Shown: positions 15,887 through 22,805, numbered from the stretch's first letter. The stretch is 22,845 bases of DNA from Actinomycetota bacterium (GCA_013697265.1 JACCXE010000164.1:1-22845); one strand, 5' to 3'. Notes: a model not told the origin generated them from the letters alone. Numbers and translations are program-made.

Positions 15887-17245
15887 ATGCGAGACAATAC
15901 GACCGTGCGTGTTAACCGAATCGTCCTCGTCGCGTGTGCCGCGGCGTTCATGCTCGGCATCGGGCTTCCGTCGGCGAAGGCAACGGCCGACCCGTTCTGG
16001 GCGCGCCAGTACGGCCCGGTGCAGATCGGTGCCGACAACGCGTGGCAGAAGTCCACCGGTAAGGGCGTCACCGTCGCGGTGATCGACTCGGGTGTCGACG
16101 TCGACCATCCCGACCTGAAGGCCAAGCTGGTGCAGGGCCGTGACTTTGCGTGCAGCGACGACAACCCCGACGACGACTCGACGATCAAGGACAGCAGCGG
16201 CCAGCCCGTCAAGGGTCACGGCACGCATGTCGCGGGCACGGTGGGCGCTATTACGAACAATCAGATCGGCGTGGCCGGCGTCGCGCCCGACGTGAAGATC
16301 ATGCCGCTGAAGGTGTTCGCCACGAACGACTCCTGTTCGTCTTCCAGCGGTGGATTGTTGTCGACCACGATTACGTCGGCCATCGACTACGCGGTCGACA
16401 ATGGAGCGAAGGTGATCAACCTGTCACTCATCGAGATCGTCAGCGGCGCCTTCGGCTTGCTCATCGACTCGATTGAAAGCCGCTGTCGCGCCGCGTTCGA
16501 TCGCGGCACGCTCTGTGTAATCGCCGCCGGCAACGACGGGTCGGCCCAGCCCTCGGGCTACTCCCGTGACACCCCCGCCCTGATCGTTACCGCCAACGAC
16601 AAGACGGGCGCCCACGCCTCGTTTGGCCAGAAGGCCGACACCATGTGGGGCGTGTCGGCTCCCGGCGTCGCGATCCTTAACACATGGCCGATAGACGATC
16701 CGGCGCACGACGGTTACAACGAAATCCAAGGGACATCGATGGCCGCACCCCACGTCGCTGGCGCCGCCGCGGTGCTGTTTGCGACGGGTCTGAACGCACG
16801 CCAGGTCGCTGAAAAGCTCGTCAACACGGCGGGTCCCGCCCGCGACCAAGTCGTCGAAGGCGCCGGGCTCATTCATCTCGACCGCGCCGTGGGCCTCGAG
16901 CCGATCACCACCACGCTCAAGAACCAGCCGGCCACTGCTGCGGGCGGCACCAGCACTAAGACTGGGCGCAACGCGGCGAGCGGTGGGGCCGGCTCGGTGG
17001 CGACCACACCATCGACGGCTCCGGAGCCCACGGTCGAACGCGGCGACTTCGAGGCCGGTCTGGCCGCCGACGACGCGAACAAAGACTTCAACCAGTTGCG
17101 GCTCGAGCAAGCGTCGAAAAACTCGGCCAACCAGCCGTTCAACGCGGCTGGCCCGTTACTGGGTCTCTCCGCGGTGGCGCTCTTAGTCACACTCGCCGTC
17201 GCAATTCCGCGCATGCGCTCAAAAGACACGCCTCCGCTCACGTAG
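15887..17245 (+). CDS. Mycosin-like membrane-anchored subtilisin (S8 serine protease)
   Basis: A 452-residue secreted protease. A signal peptide (about 1-34, ending SAKATA) precedes the catalytic domain, whose triad is complete: D67 in AVIDSGVD, H111 in GHGTHVAG, S284 in GTSMAAPHVAG, with the oxyanion Asn216 in AAGND. Cys residues in RDFACSDDN, TNDSCSSSS, SRCRAAFD and TLCVIAAGN could form disulfides. An Ala/Thr/Gly/Pro linker (about 345-400) leads to one membrane segment (about 424-442) and a short basic tail. That architecture matches mycosins, the MycP proteases of type VII secretion loci, but no ESX component is in this window. As the last operon gene it may process the lipoproteins or binding protein. 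A GTG at 15905 is an alternative start that leaves a more typical signal peptide. The stop is followed by a 153 bp gap. Confidence 0.93.
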   Translation: MRDNTTVRVNRIVLVACAAAFMLGIGLPSAKATADPFWARQYGPVQIGADNAWQKSTGKGVTVAVIDSGVDVDHPDLKAKLVQGRDFACSDDNPDDDSTIKDSSGQPVKGHGTHVAGTVGAITNNQIGVAGVAPDVKIMPLKVFATNDSCSSSSGGLLSTTITSAIDYAVDNGAKVINLSLIEIVSGAFGLLIDSIESRCRAAFDRGTLCVIAAGNDGSAQPSGYSRDTPALIVTANDKTGAHASFGQKADTMWGVSAPGVAILNTWPIDDPAHDGYNEIQGTSMAAPHVAGAAAVLFATGLNARQVAEKLVNTAGPARDQVVEGAGLIHLDRAVGLEPITTTLKNQPATAAGGTSTKTGRNAASGGAGSVATTPSTAPEPTVERGDFEAGLAADDANKDFNQLRLEQASKNSANQPFNAAGPLLGLSAVALLVTLAVAIPRMRSKDTPPLT

Positions 17246-17263
17246 CTGGACCATTCACGGCGG

Positions 17264-17287
17264 AGCCCGGCGTCGGTCGATCGGGCT
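17264..17287 (+). terminator. Weak hairpin downstream of the protease gene
   Basis: AGCCCG at 17264-17269 pairs with CGGGCT at 17282-17287 across a 12-nt loop, 18 nt after the protease stop. There is no T run, so this is at best a weak or factor-assisted terminator. Its position at the end of the long operon is what makes it worth listing. Confidence 0.25.
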
Positions 17288-17342
17288 TGGCGCGGTTGAT
17301 CGGTTGCGTTCACGGCGTTCGTTTCGCGTCGCGTAACGGCCG

Positions 17343-17357
17343 TGTTTCAATGAAACA
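17343..17357. promoter_or_regulatory. 15-nt perfect palindrome, likely operator, upstream of tldD
   Basis: TGTTTCA-a-TGAAACA is a perfect inverted repeat with 7-bp arms around a central A, AT-rich in a GC-rich region. It ends 41 nt before the tldD ATG and about 30 nt before the presumed -10. This position fits a regulator bound at or just upstream of the -35. The likely regulator is a homodimeric helix-turn-helix protein, whose family I cannot name. Confidence 0.55.
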
Positions 17358-17386
17358 ACCGCCCTGCGCCACGCGCACCGCACCCG

Positions 17387-17392
17387 TACAAT
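17387..17392 (+). promoter_or_regulatory. -10 hexamer for a probable leaderless tldD transcript
   Basis: TACAAT (five of six matches to TATAAT) ends 6 nt before the tldD ATG at 17399. Transcription normally starts about 6-8 nt after the -10, so the message would begin at or next to the A of the ATG, with no leader and no Shine-Dalgarno. Leaderless messages are common in actinobacteria. No good -35 is visible at 17-18 nt spacing, which fits dependence on a factor bound at the palindrome at 17343-17357. Confidence 0.6.
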
Positions 17393-17398
17393 CCCCCG

Positions 17399-18793
17399 AT
17401 GCTCGAATCGTCGGTAGTGCAGAAGGTGCTGGGTGCCGCGTTGCGGAGCGGTGGGGAGTGGGCCGAGGTTTTCGTTGAAGACCGCACCGCCTCATCGGGC
17501 CGCCTTGACGACGGACGCATCGAAGAGTTGTCGTCGTTGCGCGACCGTGGTGCCGGGATCCGCGTCGTGATCGGTGAAACCACCGGGTTCGCCCACACCG
17601 CCGACCTGAGCGAGAACGGCCTGCGCATCGCGGCCGAGGCCGCTTCGGCCGTCGCCCGCAGCGGCGGCGGGGGCGTGAAGGAAGTTGCGCTCACCAGGCA
17701 GACCCAACCGTCGATCAACCACATCGTCACGATGCCCGAAACAGTGGCCAAGGCCGACAAGGTCGAGCTGCTCAAGCGAGCGAATGTCGCGGCGCGTGGC
17801 GAAGGCAATTCGATCAGCCAGGTCAGCGCGAACTACGCCGATATCCGCCGGCGAATCCTCGTGGCCAACAGCGACGGCCTGCTTGCCTCCGACGACCAAG
17901 TGCGCACGCGTTTTTCGGTCACGGCCGTTGCCAGCGGCGACACCGGCATGCAGACCGGCTACAAGTCGACCGGGTTTTCGATGGGCTGGGAATTGTTCGA
18001 CCGCGTCGACGTCGAGAGCATGGCCCGCGGTGCCGCGCAAACCGCGATCACAAAGTTGAAGGCGCGTCCGGCGCCCAGCGGCGCCATGCCGGTGGTGTTG
18101 GCCAAGGGCAGCGGCGGCGTGATGTTCCACGAGGCGTGTGGTCACGGCCTCGAGGCCGATGCCGTGCAGAAGAACACCACCGTTTTCGCGGGCCGGGTCG
18201 GGGAGTTGGTCGCGTCACCTCTGGTTACCCTCGTCGACGACGGCACGATGGGCCCCGAGTGGGGCAGCTTCTCCATCGACGACGAAGGTCGCCCCGCGAC
18301 CTACAACGTGTTGATCGAAGACGGCGTGCTTACCGACTACATGTGGGACTTCCTCCGGGCCCGAAAGGCCGGCCGCCCCACCAGTTCGGGTAACGGCCGC
18401 CGCCAGTCCTACGAGTACCTGCCCATGGTGCGCATGACCAACACCTACGTGCTCGCCGGCCAGGAAGACCCCGACGAAATCGTGCGCCAAACCCCGAACG
18501 GCGTGTTCGTAGCCCACCTCGGCGGCGGCCAGGTCAACACGGCCACCGGCGACTTCGTGTTCGGCATGGAAGAGGCGTACCTGATCGAAAACGGCGAGAT
18601 CACCGAACCACTGCGTGAGGCGAACCTGATCGGCAACGGCCCCGAGGTGCTCAAGAACATCGACGCCGTCGGCAACGACTTCGCGATGGGCTCGCCGGGT
18701 ATGTGCGGTAAGAACGGCCAGAGCGTGCCGGTGGGCGACGGCCAGCCAACGCTGCGCGTTTCGTCGATGACGATCGGCGGTACCGCGTCGTGA
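17399..18793 (+). CDS. tldD: TldD metalloprotease subunit
   Basis: A 464-residue member of the U62 (TldD/PmbA) family. The zinc-binding HExxxH motif is visible as HEACGH (244-249) in GVMFHEACGHGLEAD, and the C-terminal Cys436 in SPGMCGKNGQSVPVGDG is in the position of the third ligand in TldD proteins. TldD pairs with TldE to form a heterodimeric protease that cleaves small unfolded peptides. Known roles of the family include processing modified peptides such as microcin B17 and degrading antitoxins. The length is normal. The start at ATG 17399 fits the -10 placed for a leaderless transcript. The stop overlaps the tldE GTG by four bases. No peptide substrate gene is evident next to it. Confidence 0.96.
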   Translation: MLESSVVQKVLGAALRSGGEWAEVFVEDRTASSGRLDDGRIEELSSLRDRGAGIRVVIGETTGFAHTADLSENGLRIAAEAASAVARSGGGGVKEVALTRQTQPSINHIVTMPETVAKADKVELLKRANVAARGEGNSISQVSANYADIRRRILVANSDGLLASDDQVRTRFSVTAVASGDTGMQTGYKSTGFSMGWELFDRVDVESMARGAAQTAITKLKARPAPSGAMPVVLAKGSGGVMFHEACGHGLEADAVQKNTTVFAGRVGELVASPLVTLVDDGTMGPEWGSFSIDDEGRPATYNVLIEDGVLTDYMWDFLRARKAGRPTSSGNGRRQSYEYLPMVRMTNTYVLAGQEDPDEIVRQTPNGVFVAHLGGGQVNTATGDFVFGMEEAYLIENGEITEPLREANLIGNGPEVLKNIDAVGNDFAMGSPGMCGKNGQSVPVGDGQPTLRVSSMTIGGTAS

Positions 18794-20136
18794 GCGATTC
18801 GAACGAGCTGTTGGACCTTGCCGTCAAGATCGCCGGGTGGGCCAACGACGGCGAGCAGGTCGAGGCCTACGTCGCCCGCGGCAACTCCACCACCGTGCGT
18901 GTCTACAACGCGGACATCGAGTCGTTCTCGTCTGCCCAAGAGGAGGGTGTGGGCATCCGCGTGATCGTCGACGGGCGACAGGGCTTCGCCTACGCGGGCT
19001 CGCTCGACCTCGAAGTGTTGCAAGACACGATCAGCGAGGCACGAGACAACGCCGGCTTTGCCGAGTACGACGAGTTCGTCGCCCTAGCCGAGCCCGACGG
19101 AGTGCCCTTCGCCGACATCGACCTGTTCTGTCCGTCGTTGCTGAACGTGGCGACCGAGAAGAAGATCGACGCCGCCTTCGAACTCGAAAAGAAGTTGCTC
19201 GCGTCTGACTCGCGCATCACCACCGTGCCGATGGCGATTTATGGCGACGAGTGGAGCGAGGTCGCGCTGGCTACGTCCACCGGCATCACCGCGTGGCAAC
19301 AGGGCAACGACTGCGCGCTGTCCACCTACTGCCTCGCCGTAGAAAACGGCGACACGCAAACCGGCTTCGGGTTCACCGTGGCCCGCGAGTTCGACGAGCT
19401 CGACATGGACAAGGCCGTGGCCGACGCGGCCAAGCGGGCCACGCAGTTGCTCGGCGCGACCAAGCCGAAGAGCCGTCGTCTGCCGGTGATCCTCGACCCG
19501 TATGTCACGTCTTCGTTCCTGGGTGTGATGGGCTTCCCGTTGACCGGCGAGGCCGTGCTCAAGGGTCGTTCGTTCTTTGCCAACCGTGTGGGCGAGACGG
19601 TGGGCAGCGCGGCGGTGACCCTCGTATCCGACCCGACCGACACCCGGTCGCTGTCGGCGAACAAGATGGATGCCGAAGGCCTCGCCAGTCGTCGCGTCGG
19701 GCTGATCGAGAACGGCGTGCTCAGCGGCTTCGTGCACAACAGCTACACCGCGCGCCGCAGCGGCACCCAGTCCACCGGTTCGGCTGTGCGCAGCATGAAG
19801 ACCACGCCGACGGTCGGCTGCCGCGCTCTCACACTGCAAGAGGGCACGCAAAGCCAAGAGGAGCTGATGAAGCAGGTGGGTGAAGGCGTGCTGGTGCGCT
19901 CGGTCAGCGGCCTGCACTCGGGCGTCAACCCGGTGTCGGGCGATTTCTCCACCGGCGCCGAGGGGTTGATGTTCCGCGACGGTCAGTTGGCCGAACCCGT
20001 CCGTGAGTTCACCATTGCATCGACGCTGCAGCGCATGCTCGGCGACGTCGTCGCGGTCGGCAACGACGTCGAACAGCTTCCATCCGGTCTGTCGATGTCG
20101 GTCGCCATCGGCGACATCTCGATCAGCGGCGAGTAG
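18790..20136 (+). CDS. tldE: TldE/PmbA protease partner subunit
   Basis: A 448-residue TldE-type protein, homologous in fold to TldD but without an HExxxH motif, as expected of the non-catalytic partner that closes the substrate chamber. Family-like segments are SAQEEGVGIRVIVDGRQGFA near 47-66, the central ILDPYVTSSFLGVMGFPLTG, and the C-terminal MLGDVVAVGNDVEQLPSGLS. It starts at GTG 18790, inside GTGA overlapping the tldD stop, so the two subunits should be made in equal amounts. It is followed by a 33 bp gap and the PHP gene, with no terminator-like hairpin. Confidence 0.95.
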   Translation: MSDSNELLDLAVKIAGWANDGEQVEAYVARGNSTTVRVYNADIESFSSAQEEGVGIRVIVDGRQGFAYAGSLDLEVLQDTISEARDNAGFAEYDEFVALAEPDGVPFADIDLFCPSLLNVATEKKIDAAFELEKKLLASDSRITTVPMAIYGDEWSEVALATSTGITAWQQGNDCALSTYCLAVENGDTQTGFGFTVAREFDELDMDKAVADAAKRATQLLGATKPKSRRLPVILDPYVTSSFLGVMGFPLTGEAVLKGRSFFANRVGETVGSAAVTLVSDPTDTRSLSANKMDAEGLASRRVGLIENGVLSGFVHNSYTARRSGTQSTGSAVRSMKTTPTVGCRALTLQEGTQSQEELMKQVGEGVLVRSVSGLHSGVNPVSGDFSTGAEGLMFRDGQLAEPVREFTIASTLQRMLGDVVAVGNDVEQLPSGLSMSVAIGDISISGE

Positions 20137-20169
20137 CTCTCCGCGGACGCGAGCGGCAAGACTCCGCCG

Positions 20170-20853
20170 ATGCGAATCGACGGGCATAGCCACACGATGT
20201 GGTCGGGTGACGCGTCGACAACGCCAGACGAACTGATTGCCGCGGTGCCCGGGAGTGGTGTCGACGTGCTGTGCATCACCGATCACAACAACATCGAGGG
20301 CGCGCTGCGCTTCGCTGCATCGGGCGAGCTCGGCATCCCCGTGATCGTGGGCGAAGAAGTGAAAACCATGGCCGGCGAACTCATCGGCCTGTTTCTCACC
20401 GAGCGGGTGCCGTTCGGGCTCAAGCCGGCCGAAGCGGTAGCCGCGATCAGGCAGCAGGGCGGCGTCGTGTACGTGCCGCACCCCTTCGACGCGATGCGGC
20501 ACTGCATGAAGCGGGACGCCCTCTACGGTTTGGCGCGTGACGGCGGCCTGGACGTGATCGAAACGATCAACGCCAAGACGTCGCTGCGGTCGTGTAACGA
20601 GCAAGCCGCGCACTTCGCAGCGGAGTTCGGCCTAGCGGCCGCGGGCGGGTCCGACGCGCACGTACCCGCGGCACTTGGGGCGGCGTGGACCGACGTCGAC
20701 GACGACGCCGATCTCACCAACGCCGACGGGTTCCTCGCCGCGCTGCGCGCTCCGACAGCAACCGTCGGCGGCGGCTACGCCGACCCACCGCGAGCGTGGA
20801 CGCCTCGAATTGTCCCGTCCACCAAATCGCCCTTTTTACCGGGCGGCCGTTAG
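20170..20853 (+). CDS. PHP-domain phosphoesterase
   Basis: A 227-residue PHP protein. The metal ligands are in place: H6 and H8 (DGHSHTMWSGDA, with D14), D38-H39 (ITDHNN), E62/E63 (GEEVKT), H104 (YVPHPFD), E131 (VIETINAK) and D162/H164 (GSDAH). Stand-alone PHP proteins of this type hydrolyse phosphoesters, including small-molecule phosphates and RNA or nucleotide substrates, using two or three metals. The substrate cannot be read here. The C-terminal ~45 residues beyond GSDAH are less conserved. The stop TAG shares its last base with the GTG of uppP (TAGTG), so translation is probably coupled. The pairing with a lipid pyrophosphatase may mean only shared expression. Confidence 0.9.
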   Translation: MRIDGHSHTMWSGDASTTPDELIAAVPGSGVDVLCITDHNNIEGALRFAASGELGIPVIVGEEVKTMAGELIGLFLTERVPFGLKPAEAVAAIRQQGGVVYVPHPFDAMRHCMKRDALYGLARDGGLDVIETINAKTSLRSCNEQAAHFAAEFGLAAAGGSDAHVPAALGAAWTDVDDDADLTNADGFLAALRAPTATVGGGYADPPRAWTPRIVPSTKSPFLPGGR

Positions 20854-21653
20854 TGCCCATACTGCACGCGATTGTCCTCGGCATTGTCCAAGGCCTGACC
20901 GAGTTCCTGCCCATCTCGTCGTCGGGGCACCTAGCGATCGTGCCCTGGCTCTTCAAATGGAAAGAGCTCACCAACAACCCCGACCTGAATCAGACCTTCG
21001 ACGTGGCACTCCACATCGGCACGTTCGTCGGGGCGCTGGCCTACTTCTGGCGCGACATTTGGAGCATCGTGGTCACGCCCGCCCGGCACCGCCTCGGCCT
21101 GCTGCTGGTGTTGTCGACGATTCCGGCCGGCCTTGTCGGTATCGCCTTCGAGTCGTCGTTGGCCAACGCCAACGAACTGCTCATTGGCGTGATGCTGATC
21201 GTGTTCGGATTGGTGCTCTACGCGGCCGACAAACAGGTGGCCACGCGCACGGCCGAGATGGGGGACAGGCCCTTCGGCGTCCGCGACGCCGCCATCATGG
21301 GCCTGGCGCAAGCCGCCGCACTGCAACCCGGCGTGTCGCGCTCGGGTGTGACCATCAGCGCCGGCCGGTTCCTGGGCTTTGACCGCGAGTCCGCGGCGCG
21401 CCTGTCGTTCCTGATGGCGATGCCGGTGATCGCCGGTGCCGGTTTCGTGAAGGGCCTCAAGATCGTGGCTGACGGCGGCCTGGGCCCCGGTCTGGCCGCG
21501 CCATTTTTCTGGGGCATGCTCGCCAGCGCGGTAACGGGCGCATTCGCGGTGTGGTTCCTGCTGCGGTTGGTGAAGACGCAGAGCTTCACGCCGTTCGTGA
21601 TCTACCGCGTGATCGCCGGCCTAGCGATAATCGCCATCTATCTCGCTCGCTGA
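20853..21653 (+). CDS. uppP: Undecaprenyl-diphosphatase UppP (BacA)
   Basis: A 266-residue integral membrane protein that dephosphorylates undecaprenyl pyrophosphate, recycling the lipid carrier for cell-wall synthesis. Diagnostic motifs are LGIVQGLTEFLPISSSGHL (9-27; Q13, E17, S22-S24, H26) and QPGVSRSGVT (158-167; R163, S164). Length and hydrophobic pattern are normal for the family. The frame is open further upstream, but GTG 20853 is the right start: the protein then begins MPILHAIVLGIVQG, as usual for UppP, and the upstream part would overlap the PHP gene. The last 33 bases overlap the 3' end of the minus-strand SAF gene. Confidence 0.96.
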   Translation: MPILHAIVLGIVQGLTEFLPISSSGHLAIVPWLFKWKELTNNPDLNQTFDVALHIGTFVGALAYFWRDIWSIVVTPARHRLGLLLVLSTIPAGLVGIAFESSLANANELLIGVMLIVFGLVLYAADKQVATRTAEMGDRPFGVRDAAIMGLAQAAALQPGVSRSGVTISAGRFLGFDRESAARLSFLMAMPVIAGAGFVKGLKIVADGGLGPGLAAPFFWGMLASAVTGAFAVWFLLRLVKTQSFTPFVIYRVIAGLAIIAIYLAR

Positions 21654-22328
21654 TCCCGGCCCTCGCAGAGCGAGTGTGACCGACGCCTTCGCCAACGCGA
21701 ACGCCACGCGCGCCGCGTCCTTCACGTCGACGGCCAACGTGATGGCGCGGGGCGACACGCTGAGCACCTCGGCGTCGGAGGCGACCGCGAACGACGGCGC
21801 GGCTCCGCCGTCGCCCGAAGCACCGCCGTCGAGCTCGTCGCCGACGTCGAACGTGGCCAACACGTCGACGCGGTCGCCCTGGCGCACCAACGGCATCGTT
21901 TCGTCGTTCTTCAGCGCGACGGCCCGGAACCCCGGGGCCACCATGGCGGCCACGCCGTGCGCGCCGCGGCCCGCCAGTCGCTCGGTGAGCACCACCTCGC
22001 CGGGTTGCACCGCCACTCGGCTGGCTTCGCCCACCGGTGTGGTGGTCGCATCGAGGGCGCCGTCGGGCACCACGCCGCGGGGACGCTCGGCCAGTGCGAC
22101 ATCTGTGTGCACGAACACCTCGCCCGCGGCGACGGACCGGCGTACCACCCACACCGAGCGGGACGACCCCCAATCTTCGGCGGCTTGCGTGGCCTTCCCG
22201 ATCGCCGAGCCCACCACGCTCATGGTCGCCAAGCCCAACGCGATGGTGACCGCCCACCACACCACGGCCGACCGGCGGATCTTGCGCCACGTGCGACCCC
22301 GCGGCCTCCACCCTCGTTGTGAAGCCAT
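21621..22328 (-). CDS. SAF-domain protein, CpaB/RcpC-like
   Basis: A 235-residue protein with a basic N-terminus (RGWRPRGRTWRKIRR), one membrane segment (about 22-43) and an extracytoplasmic region. The latter contains an SAF domain (about 57-125, with VRRSVAAGEVFVHTDVALAE and the VQPGEVVLTERL strand) and a CpaB-like second part ending VSPRAITLAVDVKDAARV. CpaB proteins assemble Flp pili, but no pilus genes are present. Shorter SAF proteins next to an FmdB gene occur widely in actinobacteria without pili, so the pilus role is doubtful here. The ATG at 22328 has an AGAGGGG Shine-Dalgarno that lies within a potential hairpin. The last 33 bases run antisense to the end of uppP. It follows the FmdB-type gene after 107 bp. 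Confidence 0.85.
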   Translation of the reverse strand: MASQRGWRPRGRTWRKIRRSAVVWWAVTIALGLATMSVVGSAIGKATQAAEDWGSSRSVWVVRRSVAAGEVFVHTDVALAERPRGVVPDGALDATTTPVGEASRVAVQPGEVVLTERLAGRGAHGVAAMVAPGFRAVALKNDETMPLVRQGDRVDVLATFDVGDELDGGASGDGGAAPSFAVASDAEVLSVSPRAITLAVDVKDAARVAFALAKASVTLALRGPGSASEIDGDYR

Positions 22329-22332
22329 CGAT

Positions 22333-22383
22333 TCCCCTCTTTGCGCCCGCGGCGCGACCCAATCGAGAAACGCAAAGGGGGGA
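22333..22383 (-). promoter_or_regulatory. Leader hairpin sequestering the SAF-gene ribosome binding site
   Basis: Read on the minus strand, TCCCCCCTTTGCG (22383 to 22371) pairs with CGCAAAGAGGGGA (22345 to 22333). There are twelve Watson-Crick pairs and one C-A mismatch around a 25-nt loop. The 3' arm contains the Shine-Dalgarno AGAGGGG and ends 4 nt before the ATG at 22328, so folding would hide the ribosome binding site. No U run follows, which argues against a terminator. It could act as a translational switch or simply limit initiation. Confidence 0.55.
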
Positions 22384-22411
22384 GTGGTGGCGAAGCCGCG
22401 CCGATGTTAGG

Positions 22412-22427
22412 GCCCGCGGGGGCGGGC
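22412..22427 (-). terminator. GC hairpin after the FmdB-type gene
   Basis: GCCCGC and GCGGGC form a 6-bp all-GC stem with a 4-nt loop, starting 8 nt beyond the stop of the FmdB-type gene on the minus strand. There is no U run. It may be a weak terminator or processing site between the two minus-strand genes. Confidence 0.35.
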
Positions 22428-22435
22428 GCCAAGGC

Positions 22436-22795
22436 CTACTTGGTGGTGGCTTTGGCCGGCTTCTTGTCGGCCTTCTTCTCCGATTTCTCTGACTTCTCGG
22501 TCTTTGCCTCGGATTTTTCGGCCTTCGTGTCGCTCTTGTCGCTCTTGTCGCTCTTGTCGGACGAGGACGAGTCGGACGACGACGAACTCTCGGTGGACGA
22601 CGACGACGATTTCGACGACGACCGGCTGTCGTTCTTATAGAAGCCGCTGCCTTTGAAGGCAATGCCGACCGAACCAAACACGCGGCGCACGGCTCCGCCG
22701 CAGCCCTTGTGCTTCTTTAGCGGCTCGTCGTCGAATGACTGCACGACGTCGAAGCGTTCGCCGCATTTCTTGCACGCGTATTCGTAGGTAGGCAT
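22436..22795 (-). CDS. FmdB-type zinc-ribbon protein with Ser/Lys/Asp low-complexity tail
   Basis: A 119-residue protein. Residues 1-55 are the FmdB-family zinc ribbon, starting MPTYEYACKKCGERFDVVQS. The ligand set is C8-x2-C11 and H29-x2-C32, so the first Cys of the second pair found in most family members is replaced by His, which still allows zinc binding. The tail from about residue 57 is almost only Ser, Lys, Asp, Glu, Thr and Ala, with SDKSDKSDKSD encoded by a 9-bp tandem repeat (22529-22555), and must be disordered. The family is annotated as putative regulatory, but its real role is unclear. The start ATG is at 22795, with no Shine-Dalgarno. A TAAAAT hexamer 10 nt upstream may serve a near-leaderless message. 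Confidence 0.93.
   Translation of the reverse strand: MPTYEYACKKCGERFDVVQSFDDEPLKKHKGCGGAVRRVFGSVGIAFKGSGFYKNDSRSSSKSSSSSTESSSSSDSSSSDKSDKSDKSDTKAEKSEAKTEKSEKSEKKADKKPAKATTK
22529..22555. repeat. 9-bp tandem repeat, three copies, inside the FmdB-type gene tail
   Basis: GTCGCTCTT occurs three times in perfect tandem and is followed by a partial copy (GTCG). On the coding (minus) strand it specifies Ser-Asp-Lys repeats. Being a multiple of three, copy-number change would lengthen or shorten the disordered tail without a frameshift. Confidence 0.8.
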
Positions 22796-22805
22796 GGAAG
22801 GGTCA

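Noticed and set aside
15887..17245. Evidence for a type VII secretion locus
   Set aside because: Apart from the mycosin-like protease, no EccB, EccC, EccD, EccE, EspG or WXG100-type gene is present in the window.
17343..17357. CRISPR repeat fragment (GTTTCAAT...GAAAC resembles some repeat ends)
   Set aside because: There is only one copy, no spacers and no cas genes. The perfect symmetry and its position before tldD fit an operator better.
19084..20613. 509-codon open frame on the minus strand
   Set aside because: It runs antisense to tldE and the PHP gene, both certain families. Its composition (Arg/His/Gly/Ala-rich) is what a GC-rich coding strand yields when read backwards, and it shows no motif.
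20685..20852. Extended N-terminus for UppP
   Set aside because: The frame is open upstream, but the extra residues are Arg-rich shadow of the PHP gene. UppP proteins begin almost exactly at the GTG at 20853.
21621..22328. Flp/Tad pilus assembly locus from the CpaB-like gene
   Set aside because: There are no CpaA, CpaE, CpaF, TadB/C or pilin genes nearby, and SAF proteins beside FmdB genes occur without pili in actinobacteria.
22529..22555. Short tandem repeat as a CRISPR or mobile-element mark
   Set aside because: The 9-bp unit has no spacers and is in frame within a coding tail, so it is a coding microsatellite.
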